DNA of 64,000 nt, taken from assembly GCF_023700755.1 (NCBI RefSeq), contig NZ_JAMKOJ010000012.1:1-64000 (forward strand). The letters are read 5' to 3'. Source of the stretch: Allorhizobium sonneratiae. Its GTDB lineage: Bacteria; Pseudomonadota; Alphaproteobacteria; Rhizobiales; Rhizobiaceae. Below, one piece after another: positions 9,224 through 17,466 of this stretch. How positions within the stretch are numbered: position 1 is the first letter of the stretch; each line of letters starts with the position of its first letter. The notes below the pieces were generated by a model. The model had not been told where the DNA came from and did not search any database. It saw only the letters and a list, made by a program, of their open reading frames with translations. Made by a program: the position numbers and the translations under genes.

Positions 9224-10257
9224 GGTCCCTTCGGGGCGTCATCCGGTTGGCGTCGCCCCCCGGTGGAAGGGACGGAGCGCGGTCTTTGCCTCCCCTTAAC
9301 ACCCCAGGGACCATCCGTCGATCCATGATCCACCGCAGAGCCATGGCTTGCGCCCCAGGGGCTGGCAGCGCTTGCCGTCCAACCGGATGACTGCGGACGA
9401 GCCGGATGACCAACGCCCATCTCCCGCGCCTGCGTCTCAAGCGCAGCAATGCGGTTTGCCGTATCGGGATGGGTGGAAAACAGGTTGTCCATTCGCTGAC
9501 CCGACAGCGGATTGATGATGAACATATGGGCGGTGGCCGGATGCTGCTCGGCCTGCATATTCGGCTGATGGGCGCCAGCAATTTTGGCAAGGGCGGAAGA
9601 CAGCCAGAGCGGATTGCCGCAGATTTCCGCCCCGCGCCGGTCGGCGGCATATTCGCGGGTGCGGCTGATGGCCATCTGCACCAGCATGGCGGCAAGCGGG
9701 GCAACGATCATTGCCACCAGAACGCCGATCAGACCGGTGCTGTTGCCGTTTTCATCGCGCCTGCCGCCAAAGAAGAAGGCAAAATTGCCCAGCATGGAAA
9801 TCGCCCCGGCCAGCGTCGCCGTGATCGTCATGGTCAACGTGTCGCGATGCTCGACATGGGCCAGTTCATGCGCCATGACGCCCGCGACCTCCTCTGCCGT
9901 CAACCGCTGTAACAGCCCGGTCGAGGCAGCCACGGCGGCGTTTTCGGGATTGCGCCCAGTGGCGAAAGCATTGGGCTGCGGATTGTCGAACACATAGACC
10001 TTCGGCATGGGCAGACCGGCATTGCGGGCAAGATCGCGGACAATCCGGTAAAATTCCGGCGCGCTGCGCTCATCCACCTCCCGCGCGTGATAGGCGGAAA
10101 GCACCATGCGGTCGGAATTCCAGTAGGAAAACAGGTTCATGCCTGCCGCAATCATCAGGGCGATCATCATGCCGCCCTTGCCGCCGATGAGAAAACCGAC
10201 ACCCATGAAAAGGGCGGTCATGAAAGCCAGCAGCATGGCCGTACGGATCATGTTCAT
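9214..10257 (-). CDS. htpX: Membrane zinc metalloprotease HtpX
   Basis: HtpX degrades misfolded inner-membrane proteins. The 347-aa protein has two N-terminal hydrophobic helices (residues ~5-25 and ~29-45), the zinc motif HELAH at residues 130-134 with the catalytic Glu131, a pair of central membrane helices ([22 protein letters not shown] and [20 protein letters not shown]) and the downstream Glu ligand in [10 protein letters not shown]. The last ~60 residues are a Gly/Pro/Ser/Arg-rich tail beyond the protease domain, a usual feature of rhizobial HtpX. The tail codes for the overlap with rsmB. The start is an ATG at 10257; a divergent SDHAF4-like gene starts 236 bases away. Confidence 0.94.
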   Translation of the reverse strand: MNMIRTAMLLAFMTALFMGVGFLIGGKGGMMIALMIAAGMNLFSYWNSDRMVLSAYHAREVDERSAPEFYRIVRDLARNAGLPMPKVYVFDNPQPNAFATGRNPENAAVAASTGLLQRLTAEEVAGVMAHELAHVEHRDTLTMTITATLAGAISMLGNFAFFFGGRRDENGNSTGLIGVLVAMIVAPLAAMLVQMAISRTREYAADRRGAEICGNPLWLSSALAKIAGAHQPNMQAEQHPATAHMFIINPLSGQRMDNLFSTHPDTANRIAALETQAREMGVGHPARPQSSGWTASAASPWGASHGSAVDHGSTDGPWGVKGRQRPRSVPSTGGRRQPDDAPKGPWT

Positions 10258-10338
10258 GGTTCAAATTCCTCGACTGACTGTCTACGGCGCCGTGGGCCCA
10301 ATGTGGCTCACAAAACTCGCTGTAACACGTTTAATCTG

Positions 10339-10386
10339 CTGCATCATTTTCACCTTCAATCCTACCCGATTTCAGGAATGATGCAG
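10339..10386. repeat. 10-bp inverted repeat in the htpX / SDHAF4-like divergent region
   Basis: CTGCATCATT (10339-10348) and AATGATGCAG (10377-10386) are perfect inverted arms 28 bases apart, about 100 bases from either start codon. The 236-base divergent region must hold both promoters; this repeat could be a regulator site or a structure in one of the leaders. No T-run follows either arm. Confidence 0.35.
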
Positions 10387-10493
10387 GAGTAGGCTGCTCG
10401 CTGCCCAAGGAAGGGCTTTTCCAACAACGGCCTTCGCCTTAGATGTAAATATTGATCACCGCGTTTCAATCGTCAGGGAGCGGAAGAACGACA

Positions 10494-10715
10494 ATGACCG
10501 ACACTGAAAACACATCTGCCGCTGAGGTTTCAGCAGCAAGGGAGCATATCGCGCGCCCGCTCACGCCCGCAGCCAGACGCGCACTGGACGAAGCAGAGGC
10601 CCGCCGCAAGGCCCAAACAGAGTCCGAACCCGCCCGTGAAATCGGCGGGCGCGGCGGCGCTGATCCGGCCCGCTTCGGCGACTGGGAAATCAATGGCCGC
10701 GCCATCGATTTCTGA
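10494..10715 (+). CDS. DUF1674 / SDHAF4-like succinate dehydrogenase assembly factor
   Basis: A 73-aa protein whose end, GGRGGADPARFGDWEINGRAIDF, carries the hallmark of the DUF1674/SDHAF4 family (Gly-Gly-Arg-Gly-Gly, then a Pro-Arg-Phe/Tyr-Gly-Asp-Trp-Glu block and a closing Gly-Arg-Ala-Ile-Asp-Phe). In eukaryotes SDHAF4 binds flavinylated SdhA and helps assemble complex II; the bacterial members are presumed to do the same. The N-terminal half is Ala/Glu/Arg-rich and probably disordered. The ATG at 10494 follows GGAAG by 7-8 bases; an in-frame ATG at 10452 would add 14 atypical residues. It stands alone. The following 224 bases contain no recognisable gene. Confidence 0.85.
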   Translation: MTDTENTSAAEVSAAREHIARPLTPAARRALDEAEARRKAQTESEPAREIGGRGGADPARFGDWEINGRAIDF

Positions 10716-10939
10716 TCGTCTCAACAAAGCGTGACATCTGTGAACCGGAACCGGAAAGCTTTGAAAAACCACAATTGCATGATGCAACGATCATCGGTCC
10801 GATGCGTTAATTCGGGCCTGCCGTTTGTCGGAAAGAGGATGCCCTGCGGGTTTTCCTGAAAAGACACATGGCAAAAACCCATTGGAAGCGGCCGTTTCAG
10901 ATCGGATCGGCCCTTAACAATTGATCGTCAGGAGATGAC

Positions 10940-11128
10940 ATGAGAAAATTTCTGTGCGCGACCGTGCTGGCGGTCTCTACGCTCGCCCTCGGTGCCGCTG
11001 CAGCCCAGGCCGAAACCGTGGTGATCAAGAAAAAGGAACATCATCACGAACGCCATTGCTTCAATAAGAAAGTCGTGCGTTGGCATCATGGTAAGAAGAT
11101 CGTGCATATGGAGCGCGTCTGCCGTTAA
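10940..11128 (+). CDS. Small exported His/Lys-rich peptide, function unknown
   Basis: A 62-aa protein with a clear signal peptide: MRKF start, hydrophobic core CATVLAVSTLALGAAAAQA and a predicted signal-peptidase cut after Ala24. The mature part is only 38 residues, strongly basic, with seven His (including HHH and HH), seven Lys, four Arg and two Cys. It probably sits in the periplasm; the His clusters suggest metal binding and the charge suggests contact with the envelope or nucleic acid, but neither is shown. GGAGATGAC places the ribosome site ideally before the ATG. A GC-rich hairpin follows the stop. I do not recognise a named family. Confidence 0.7.
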   Translation: MRKFLCATVLAVSTLALGAAAAQAETVVIKKKEHHHERHCFNKKVVRWHHGKKIVHMERVCR

Positions 11129-11140
11129 CGGAACGCCTGC

Positions 11141-11159
11141 GCCCGGCCACTGGCCGGGC
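11141..11159 (+). terminator. GC-rich hairpin after the His-rich peptide gene
   Basis: GCCCGGCC, loop ACT, GGCCGGGC, starting 13 bases after the stop codon. The stem is perfect but is followed by CCTCCCTT, only weakly T-rich, so it may end or protect the transcript. Confidence 0.45.
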
Positions 11160-11286
11160 CCTCCCTTGCCGAAGACATCCGCTCGCGTTCGATCAGAAAA
11201 CTGTCATTTTGGCTTTCCGTCTTTCGTCCAAGAGAGGAATAGGCTAATTTGGCGATCGAACGGAACAAATTGGCCGCAAGAATTTC

Positions 11287-12726
11287 ATGCAGACTGATCA
11301 GCGGGGCGGATGTCTGGGCGCGGCAAAGCGCCTGTTTGGGGTGGCTGTCGCCCTTTGCCTCTGGTCTGGCAACGGTCATGACCTTGCCTTGGCTGAGCAG
11401 CCGACGGCATCCCCCGCAGAAACAGACAGCAAAACCTCAACTGCAACATCAGAGCCAACATCCCCCGATACATCCTCCAGCAACGGCACGGCCAACCTGC
11501 AGGCGAAGCGGGATGAAATTTCCGCGCAACTGGCCGATATTGCCCAGTCCCTGCAAGTGTCCGCCCAAAAAACCGACGCGCTGCGCCAGAGCATCGACAC
11601 ACTCGACAAGAGCAGCGCCAACCTGCGGCAGGCATTGATCGACAGTGCCGCTCGTCGTCAAGATCTTGAACAGAAGATTTCCGACAGCGAGCAGACACTC
11701 GCCGATTATGCTGTCAAGGAAGATACAATCCGCCAGTCTTTCCGCCAGAAACGCGGCGTTCTGGCCGAGGTTCTCGGCGCACTCGAACGCATGGGGCGCA
11801 ATCCCCCGCCTGCCCTGCTGGTCAAGCCGGACGATGCTTTGTCTGCTGTGCGCACGGCCATTCTGCTCGGTTCGGTGGTCCCCGGCATCCGCAAACAGAC
11901 CGACAAACTGGCAAGCGATCTGGCAAGTCTTGCGAAACTGCGCGCGGCCAGTGAGGCTGAACACGAAAAAGCCGTGGCCGCGCTGAAAAGCCGCCAGGAA
12001 GAAGAAAGCCGCATGAACATGCTGCTTGCCGAAAATGCCCGTCAAAGCGCGGCAAACAATGCTGCCCTGCAAAGCGAATTGCAACGCGCGCAGGAGCTTG
12101 CACAGAAATCGTCATCCATGCAGGGCTTGATCGCCTCTCTCGAAAGCAATATCGGCTCGGTGCGACAGAGCATGGCGGATGCCCGCCAGGCAGAGGCGCA
12201 ACGACAAGGCATGACGGAGGAGGAACGGCGTCAGGCAGCAACGCTTCCGCCCGATAAAAACCGTATTGCCCCTGCATTTGCCTTTGACGATTTGAAGGCA
12301 AAACTTGCTTATCCGGCGGCGGGTGCGGTTTTACGGCGCTTTGGCGATCCCGATGGAACCGGACATGACGCCAAGGGCATGATCCTGGCAACCGCGCCAT
12401 CTGCGGTCGTCACCGCGCCTTCGGATGCAACGGTGGTGTATGCAGGACAGTTTCGCAGTTACGGGCAGATGATCATACTCAATCCAGGCAAGGGCTATCA
12501 CATTGTTTTGTCCGGTATGGAGCGCGTAAATGTGCATGCCGGTCAATTCGTGCTGGCTGGCGAGCCGATCGGTGCTATGGGTATGAGAAGAGTCGCAAGT
12601 GCAGCAGCATTCGCGCTGGAAACAGATCGCCCAACCCTTTACATAGAATTCAGAAAAGACGGCAACGCGGTTGATTCCCGACCATGGTGGGCAAAGGACG
12701 CCGGAAAGGTACGCAATGATACGTAA
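11287..12726 (+). CDS. EnvC-like murein hydrolase activator (degenerate LytM domain)
   Basis: A 479-aa periplasmic protein: an N-terminal hydrophobic segment (FGVAVALCLWSGNG) followed by a low-complexity Thr/Ser stretch, a long coiled coil (about residues 65-330, rich in Gln, Ala, Glu, Arg) and a C-terminal LytM/peptidase-M23 domain. The catalytic zinc ligands are not kept: the usual HLHFE box reads TLYIEFRKDG and the first His-x3-Asp is altered, so it is expected to activate amidases at the division site rather than cut peptidoglycan itself, as known for E. coli EnvC. The ATG at 11287 lacks a strong ribosome site. The end overlaps ctpA by 11 bases. In relatives this gene normally follows rlmH; here rlmH is 10 kb away on the other strand. 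Confidence 0.85.
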   Translation: MQTDQRGGCLGAAKRLFGVAVALCLWSGNGHDLALAEQPTASPAETDSKTSTATSEPTSPDTSSSNGTANLQAKRDEISAQLADIAQSLQVSAQKTDALRQSIDTLDKSSANLRQALIDSAARRQDLEQKISDSEQTLADYAVKEDTIRQSFRQKRGVLAEVLGALERMGRNPPPALLVKPDDALSAVRTAILLGSVVPGIRKQTDKLASDLASLAKLRAASEAEHEKAVAALKSRQEEESRMNMLLAENARQSAANNAALQSELQRAQELAQKSSSMQGLIASLESNIGSVRQSMADARQAEAQRQGMTEEERRQAATLPPDKNRIAPAFAFDDLKAKLAYPAAGAVLRRFGDPDGTGHDAKGMILATAPSAVVTAPSDATVVYAGQFRSYGQMIILNPGKGYHIVLSGMERVNVHAGQFVLAGEPIGAMGMRRVASAAAFALETDRPTLYIEFRKDGNAVDSRPWWAKDAGKVRNDT

Positions 12727-14053
12727 GGCTTCAATCATGCTGGTTGGCGCGCTGATGGGCGCGACGGCCATGAGCGTCGTTTATTCGGCCGGAGTTCCGG
12801 CCGAAGCGGCGGGCAATTCGACATATAAGGAACTGGCTCTGTTCGGCGATGTATTCGAACGGATCCGTGCCCAGTATGTGACGAAGCCGGACGAAAAGAA
12901 GCTGATCGAAGCCGCCATCAATGGCATGTTGAGCTCTCTCGACCCGCATTCGAGCTACATGAACGCCGAAGAAGCGGCGGACATGCAGACCCAGACCAAA
13001 GGTGAATTCGGCGGGATCGGCATTGAAGTGACCATGGAAGACGGTCTCGTCAAGGTTGTCAGCCCCATTGACGATACACCCGGCGCAAAGGCCGGCATTC
13101 TCGCCGGTGACCTGATTTCGGAAATCAATGGCCAGCCGGTGCGCGGCATGCAGCTTCAGGACGCTGTTGAAAAGATGCGCGGCAAGGTCGGCACGCCGAT
13201 CAAGCTGACAATTCTGCGCAAGGGTGCGGACAAGCCGCTGCAATTTTCCGTGATGCGCGAAATCATCCCGATCAGGGCGGTCAAGTCGCGCGTTGAAGAT
13301 GGCGACATCGGCTATCTGCGCATTATTTCCTTCACCGACAAAACCTTTGACGATCTTCAGGCCGCCATCGCCAAGATCAAGAAGCAGGTGCCGGAAGACA
13401 AGCTCAAGGGCTATGTTCTTGACCTGCGCCTCAACCCGGGCGGTCTGCTGGACCAGGCGATCTACGTCTCCGATGCCTTCCTGCAGAAGGGCGAAATCGT
13501 CTCCACCCGTTCACGCAACCCCGAAGATACACGCCGCTTCAACGCCACTCCGGGCGATCTCACCGATGGCAAGCCGCTGATCGTGCTGATCAACGGCGGC
13601 ACCGCGTCTGCTGCGGAAATCGTGTCCGGCGCACTGCAGGATCTGAAGCGTGCAACGATCGTCGGTACGCGCAGCTTCGGCAAGGGTTCGGTCCAGACCA
13701 TCATCCCCATGGGCGACAATGGTGCGCTGCGACTGACGACCGCGCTTTATTACACGCCGTCTGGTCGCTCCATCCAGGGCACCGGCATTACGCCTGACAT
13801 CACGGTGGAAGAGCCGCTGCCGAAGGATCTGCAGGGCAAGCTGCGTCCGGAAGGCGAATCCTCGCTGCCGGGCCATATTCAGGGCCAGTTCGAGACCAAG
13901 GCCGGCTCCGGCTCCATCGCCTATGTCCCGCCGGATCCGAAGGACGACGTGCAACTGCATTACGCGCTTGACCTGCTGAACGGCACGAAGAAAGACAAGG
14001 CTTTCCCGCCAGACCCGAACAAGGTCGAGCTGGAAAAAGCCAACAGCAAATAA
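12716..14053 (+). CDS. ctpA: Carboxy-terminal processing protease CtpA (S41 family)
   Basis: A periplasmic serine protease that trims C-termini of envelope proteins and affects peptidoglycan hydrolases. The 445-aa product has a signal sequence (RKASIMLVGALMGATAMSVVYSA), a PDZ domain at about residues 98-170 (GIGIEVTMEDGLVKVV, AGILAGDLISEINGQPV) and the S41 catalytic core with Ser298 in NGGTASAAEIVSGAL and Lys323 in TRSFGKGSVQT. The ATG at 12716 is used because it follows GGAAAGG and lies in the last codons of envC. Coupling with envC fits their shared role in cell-wall remodelling. A hairpin (14063-14092) and a terminator (14127-14154) follow. Confidence 0.95.
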   Translation: MIRKASIMLVGALMGATAMSVVYSAGVPAEAAGNSTYKELALFGDVFERIRAQYVTKPDEKKLIEAAINGMLSSLDPHSSYMNAEEAADMQTQTKGEFGGIGIEVTMEDGLVKVVSPIDDTPGAKAGILAGDLISEINGQPVRGMQLQDAVEKMRGKVGTPIKLTILRKGADKPLQFSVMREIIPIRAVKSRVEDGDIGYLRIISFTDKTFDDLQAAIAKIKKQVPEDKLKGYVLDLRLNPGGLLDQAIYVSDAFLQKGEIVSTRSRNPEDTRRFNATPGDLTDGKPLIVLINGGTASAAEIVSGALQDLKRATIVGTRSFGKGSVQTIIPMGDNGALRLTTALYYTPSGRSIQGTGITPDITVEEPLPKDLQGKLRPEGESSLPGHIQGQFETKAGSGSIAYVPPDPKDDVQLHYALDLLNGTKKDKAFPPDPNKVELEKANSK

Positions 14054-14062
14054 GACAAGGTC

Positions 14063-14092
14063 TTTCCGGTGGAGTCATGCATCCACCGGAAA
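14063..14092 (+). repeat. 11-bp stem-loop after ctpA
   Basis: TTTCCGGTGGA (14063-14073) pairs with TCCACCGGAAA (14082-14092) starting 10 bases after the ctpA stop. No T-run follows; it may shield the ctpA message from 3' exonucleases. Confidence 0.5.
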
Positions 14093-14126
14093 TCCCATGA
14101 ATTGTCTCAGGGATCCATGGATGAAA

Positions 14127-14154
14127 ACCGGCCTTCTCTGGCCGGTCTTCTTTT
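14127..14154 (+). terminator. Rho-independent terminator between ctpA and the deacetylase gene
   Basis: ACCGGCC (14127-14133), loop TTCTCT, GGCCGGT (14140-14146), then CTTCTTTT. It lies only 18 bases before the next start codon, so it may act as an attenuator rather than a full stop. Confidence 0.6.
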
Positions 14155-14171
14155 GAAGGGATGATAAAAGC

Positions 14172-15392
14172 GTGTCGGATAAGGGTCAGGATTGGGACTC
14201 GGATCTCCATAAGCCCTTGGGCCAGAAACCCCGCAAGCGTCGCAGGGCCCCTCCATTGAAAATCCTGAAGATGTTGGCAGGCGGCTGTATTGTGGCGGCA
14301 GTTGTCGGATTTTCGCTTCACACGGCGCTCACACCTTTGCCGCTTGCATCATCATCCCCTCCTCTGCCGGCAAAAACCGTGGCCGTGGCTGATTCAACGA
14401 AAACGCCCGATATCCGCCAGCAAAAGCAGCTGGACGAACCCCGGACGCTGGAGACGCGTTCTCCAACCTCAGGGGCCATGGTTCAACGCACCCTCCTGCC
14501 CGATGGCTCGGTTGTCACCAAATATGCTCCGTCCGAGCGGGATGGCACCGGGCCGGAACTGGTGCAGGCGCCGCATATCGGCCAGGATCTGTTGATGGCA
14601 GGCACGCCCAATCCCGATCTGTTGCAGGACAGCCCTGTCGGGCGCCTTCCCGTGATCGGGCCGGACGGTCTGCGGCCTGTGGAGCAATATGCACGGCCCT
14701 GGTCCGGGGCGCATGGCACCCGCATCGCCATTGTTGTGGGCGGATTGGGTCTCAGTCAGACCGGCACGCAAAGGGCCATACAGCTGTTGCCGCCAGAGGT
14801 GACGCTTGCGTTTGCCTCAACCGGAAACAGCCTTGGACGCTGGATGCAGGATGCGCGTCGTGCTGGCCATGAAATCCTGTTGCAGGTGCCGTTCGAACCC
14901 TATGGTTATCCGGCGAACGATCCTGGTCGCGGCACGCTGCGGGTCAATGCCACGGCCCCGCAAAACCTCGAAGACCTGCATCGCGCCATGGCAAGCCTGA
15001 CAAATTATACCGGCATCATGAACTATATGGGCGCACGGTTCCTCTCCGATGCCGCCGCACTCGATCCGGTCATGCGCGATATTTCCAGTCGCGGTCTACT
15101 GTTCCTGGATGACGGTTCCGCTCAGCAATCGCTGACATCGGGTTTTGCCAAGGCGTTGAACATGCCCTATGCCGTCGCCGACCTGCAGATCGACGATCAA
15201 CTGCAATCCAATGCCATCCTCAACCGGCTGGACGAGCTTGAACGCATTGCACGACGCAATGGCAGCGCCATTGGCGTTGCCTCTGCCTTCGATGAAAGCG
15301 TTGCCGGCATTGCCAAATGGGTGCACGAGGCCGAAGGCCGTGGTATCGAGATCGTCGGGGTTTCGGCCCTGGCGCTCGATGCCCAGAAATGA
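14172..15392 (+). CDS. Divergent polysaccharide deacetylase family protein (YibQ-like)
   Basis: A 406-aa protein with a basic cytoplasmic N-terminus (about 37 residues), one membrane anchor (MLAGGCIVAAVVGFSLHTAL), a Pro/Thr-rich linker and a C-terminal domain from about residue 175 (RIAIVVGGLGLSQTGTQRAIQLLPPEVTLAFA, EILLQVPFEPYGYPANDPG, GLLFLDDGSAQQS) typical of the divergent polysaccharide deacetylase (DUF610) fold. Classical NodB metal ligands are mostly absent, and the activity is unproven. It is a standard member of the envC-ctpA-rppH group in rhizobia and probably works on the envelope. The GTG start at 14172 has GAAGGGAT about eight bases upstream. Confidence 0.85.
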   Translation: MSDKGQDWDSDLHKPLGQKPRKRRRAPPLKILKMLAGGCIVAAVVGFSLHTALTPLPLASSSPPLPAKTVAVADSTKTPDIRQQKQLDEPRTLETRSPTSGAMVQRTLLPDGSVVTKYAPSERDGTGPELVQAPHIGQDLLMAGTPNPDLLQDSPVGRLPVIGPDGLRPVEQYARPWSGAHGTRIAIVVGGLGLSQTGTQRAIQLLPPEVTLAFASTGNSLGRWMQDARRAGHEILLQVPFEPYGYPANDPGRGTLRVNATAPQNLEDLHRAMASLTNYTGIMNYMGARFLSDAAALDPVMRDISSRGLLFLDDGSAQQSLTSGFAKALNMPYAVADLQIDDQLQSNAILNRLDELERIARRNGSAIGVASAFDESVAGIAKWVHEAEGRGIEIVGVSALALDAQK

Positions 15393-15430
15393 GCCCCTTC
15401 AACGGGCTTTAAACAAGAGGATTGCAGTAT

Positions 15431-15943
15431 ATGAGCACGGTCAAGGCTGAAGACCTTCCCTACCGACCCTGTGTCGGCGTCATGGTGCTGAACCCTGCCG
15501 GTCTGGTCTGGACCGGGCGGCGGATTGCCATCGGCAATTCGGAATATGACGGCTCCCCCAATCTCTGGCAGATGCCGCAGGGCGGTATCGATCCGGGCGA
15601 AGAGCCGTTGCAGGCTGCCTACCGCGAACTTTTTGAAGAAACCGGTATGGAAAGCGTCTCGCTTCTGGCCGAAGCCCCGCAATGGATCAATTACGACCTT
15701 CCGTCACATCTGATCGGCATTGGGCTCAGAGGCAAATATCGCGGCCAGACCCAGCGCTGGTTTGCCTTCCGCTTCGAGGGCCATGAAAACGAGATCCGTA
15801 TCGATCCGCCCCCCGGCAATGAAAAGGCGGAATTCGACGCATGGGACTGGAAGCCGATGGCAAGCCTGCCAGATCTGATCGTGCCTTTCAAGCGACGCGT
15901 TTACGAAGACGTCGTAAAAGCCTTTCACCATCTTGCCGGATGA
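15431..15943 (+). CDS. rppH: RNA pyrophosphohydrolase RppH (Nudix; IalA/NudH)
   Basis: RppH removes pyrophosphate from the 5' end of mRNAs and so triggers RNase E decay; the Bartonella homologue is known as invasion protein IalA. The 170-aa product has the Nudix box [23 protein letters not shown] (GX5EX7REUXEEXGU), preceded by [11 protein letters not shown], and the RppH-type end [21 protein letters not shown]. The ATG at 15431 has AGAGG about nine bases upstream; an ATG nine bases earlier is less well placed. It closes the envC-ctpA-deacetylase-rppH group. A convergent capsule gene ends 40 bases downstream with no obvious terminator between them. Confidence 0.94.
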   Translation: MSTVKAEDLPYRPCVGVMVLNPAGLVWTGRRIAIGNSEYDGSPNLWQMPQGGIDPGEEPLQAAYRELFEETGMESVSLLAEAPQWINYDLPSHLIGIGLRGKYRGQTQRWFAFRFEGHENEIRIDPPPGNEKAEFDAWDWKPMASLPDLIVPFKRRVYEDVVKAFHHLAG

Positions 15944-15983
15944 TCTGAACGGAGACCGGTGAAAGCACAGAGGAATCGATCGC

Positions 15984-17333
15984 TCAGGCCGTCGGCGTTT
16001 TACTGTAGACCAACTCCGGTGCAAGACTTTCGTCGTCAACATGCACCTCCTGCTGCAGGCTCAGGGCATAGGGAATGCCCTTGGCCAGACCAAGACGCGG
16101 TGGCGGCTCGACAAAAGCATCCGGCATATTGACCTTTTCCTCGACAATACGGGCCACCATGGCAGAAATGGCTGCCTTGCGGCCCTCCGGATTGAAAAAA
16201 TCGCCCTTGACCTGAATGGTTGCCGCCATGGCCTTGACCAGATCGGCCATCAGTGTGGCATCCACCGGCTCGGGATGGGTCCAGAAGCTGTCGAGACCAC
16301 CCTGATGGGTCAAACCCGGCACATCGAAGACTGCACAGCCAAGGATGATCGTCGGCTTCATCGCCCGCAGACTGTGCAGGCCAACGGTGGAATTGACCAC
16401 AATCACACCCGATGTCTCAGCCAGTATATCATGCAGATCGCCTTCATCGATAAAGACAACCCGGTTTTCAACACCGAATTCGCGGGCAATCATCCGCAAG
16501 GCTGACTGCCATCGCTCCAGCCCGTTATCGAGCGGATGCTGCTTGAACAACAACCTGCTGTTTGGAGGCGCGTTCCTGACGAAGGATTGCACCACCTGAC
16601 GCATCATATCGCGCAGATGGCGATAGGAGGAATTGGCGCGGATCTGGTAATCGCTCTGCAATTGCAGGGCAACGAGATAAAAAGGATCATGCCCCTTTTC
16701 CAGGAAGCCCGCCGGCAGTCGTGCCGGTCGCGAGACGAATTTCAACAGCCACGGCAGATAATCGACAAGGGCCGAATAATATTTGTCAGCACTGTAGAAC
16801 GGATAGAAGGGACGCCCGAAAAAATTGAGCAGATTGTAGATCACCTCATTGAAAGCTTCCGCCAGAAAAGTATGCGGATACTTGACCGCAACGTCCGGCT
16901 CGCCAACTTTGGCGGCGATGGCACGGATCAGCTTGGGATCGTTGGGAAAATGCGAAAAACGGCCCATGCCGCCACGCTCGAAGGTCAGCCAGTCCGGTCG
17001 AAGATAGCCCCATTCTACCGCATGACACCGCACACCCAGTTCGGAGCAAAGCTTGCTGGCGGCGGCATGATAGGGGAGCCGGTCGGCATAATAGACGATA
17101 TCGGTAATGGCGCGCTCTTCAATCAGGCGGCGCAGATAATTCGGCCAGTTTTTCAACGAGCCACGGTAATGTTTAGCCCCCCGCTTGCGCCAGAACACCC
17201 AGTCACCCACAGTAAAATTGACGTGACAGGTTTTAATGCCGGCATCCTCAAAGGCGCCAGCAAATTCACACCAGAAGATCGAAGGCGGGCCTTGAAGAAA
17301 CAGGATGGATTTTTCCGCATCGTTGAACGCCAT
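15984..17333 (-). CDS. KpsS/RkpJ-family capsule polysaccharide protein (copy 1)
   Basis: A 449-aa protein of the KpsS/LipB capsule family. The start FLQGPPSIFW, the block HAVEWGYLRPDWLTFERGGM, LLFKQHPLDNGLERW, VVNSTVGLHSLRAMKPTIILG and VPGLTHQGGLDSFW are family marks. KpsS-type enzymes are known to add a first Kdo residue to a lysophospholipid acceptor for group 2 capsule; the S. meliloti relative RkpJ is needed for K-antigen. No signal peptide is seen, fitting a role on the inner face of the membrane. The ATG at 17333 is chosen; a longer start at 17375 would overlap the divergent copy. The second copy lies back to back, and the likely lipid-making genes (rkpA-G-H) are 23 kb away in the same window. 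Confidence 0.85.
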   Translation of the reverse strand: MAFNDAEKSILFLQGPPSIFWCEFAGAFEDAGIKTCHVNFTVGDWVFWRKRGAKHYRGSLKNWPNYLRRLIEERAITDIVYYADRLPYHAAASKLCSELGVRCHAVEWGYLRPDWLTFERGGMGRFSHFPNDPKLIRAIAAKVGEPDVAVKYPHTFLAEAFNEVIYNLLNFFGRPFYPFYSADKYYSALVDYLPWLLKFVSRPARLPAGFLEKGHDPFYLVALQLQSDYQIRANSSYRHLRDMMRQVVQSFVRNAPPNSRLLFKQHPLDNGLERWQSALRMIAREFGVENRVVFIDEGDLHDILAETSGVIVVNSTVGLHSLRAMKPTIILGCAVFDVPGLTHQGGLDSFWTHPEPVDATLMADLVKAMAATIQVKGDFFNPEGRKAAISAMVARIVEEKVNMPDAFVEPPPRLGLAKGIPYALSLQQEVHVDDESLAPELVYSKTPTA

Positions 17334-17426
17334 GCCGGATACGCCCTTTTCATCTTCTCTTGAGATTGCCATCATGGGGTTCTATGCAGCGAAAATAAGG
17401 CTTTGGCGGCATTTTAATGAGGCGGA

Positions 17427-17442
17427 ACATCTTAAGAGATGT
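17427..17442. promoter_or_regulatory. Inverted repeat in the divergent kpsS/kpsS region
   Basis: ACATCT (17427-17432), TAAG, AGATGT (17437-17442). This short inverted repeat lies in the 133-base stretch between the two divergent capsule genes, 25 bases before the GTG of copy 2, and may be an operator or a leader hairpin. Confidence 0.3.
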
Positions 17443-17466
17443 CTACATAACAAGAGCAATCGACGA

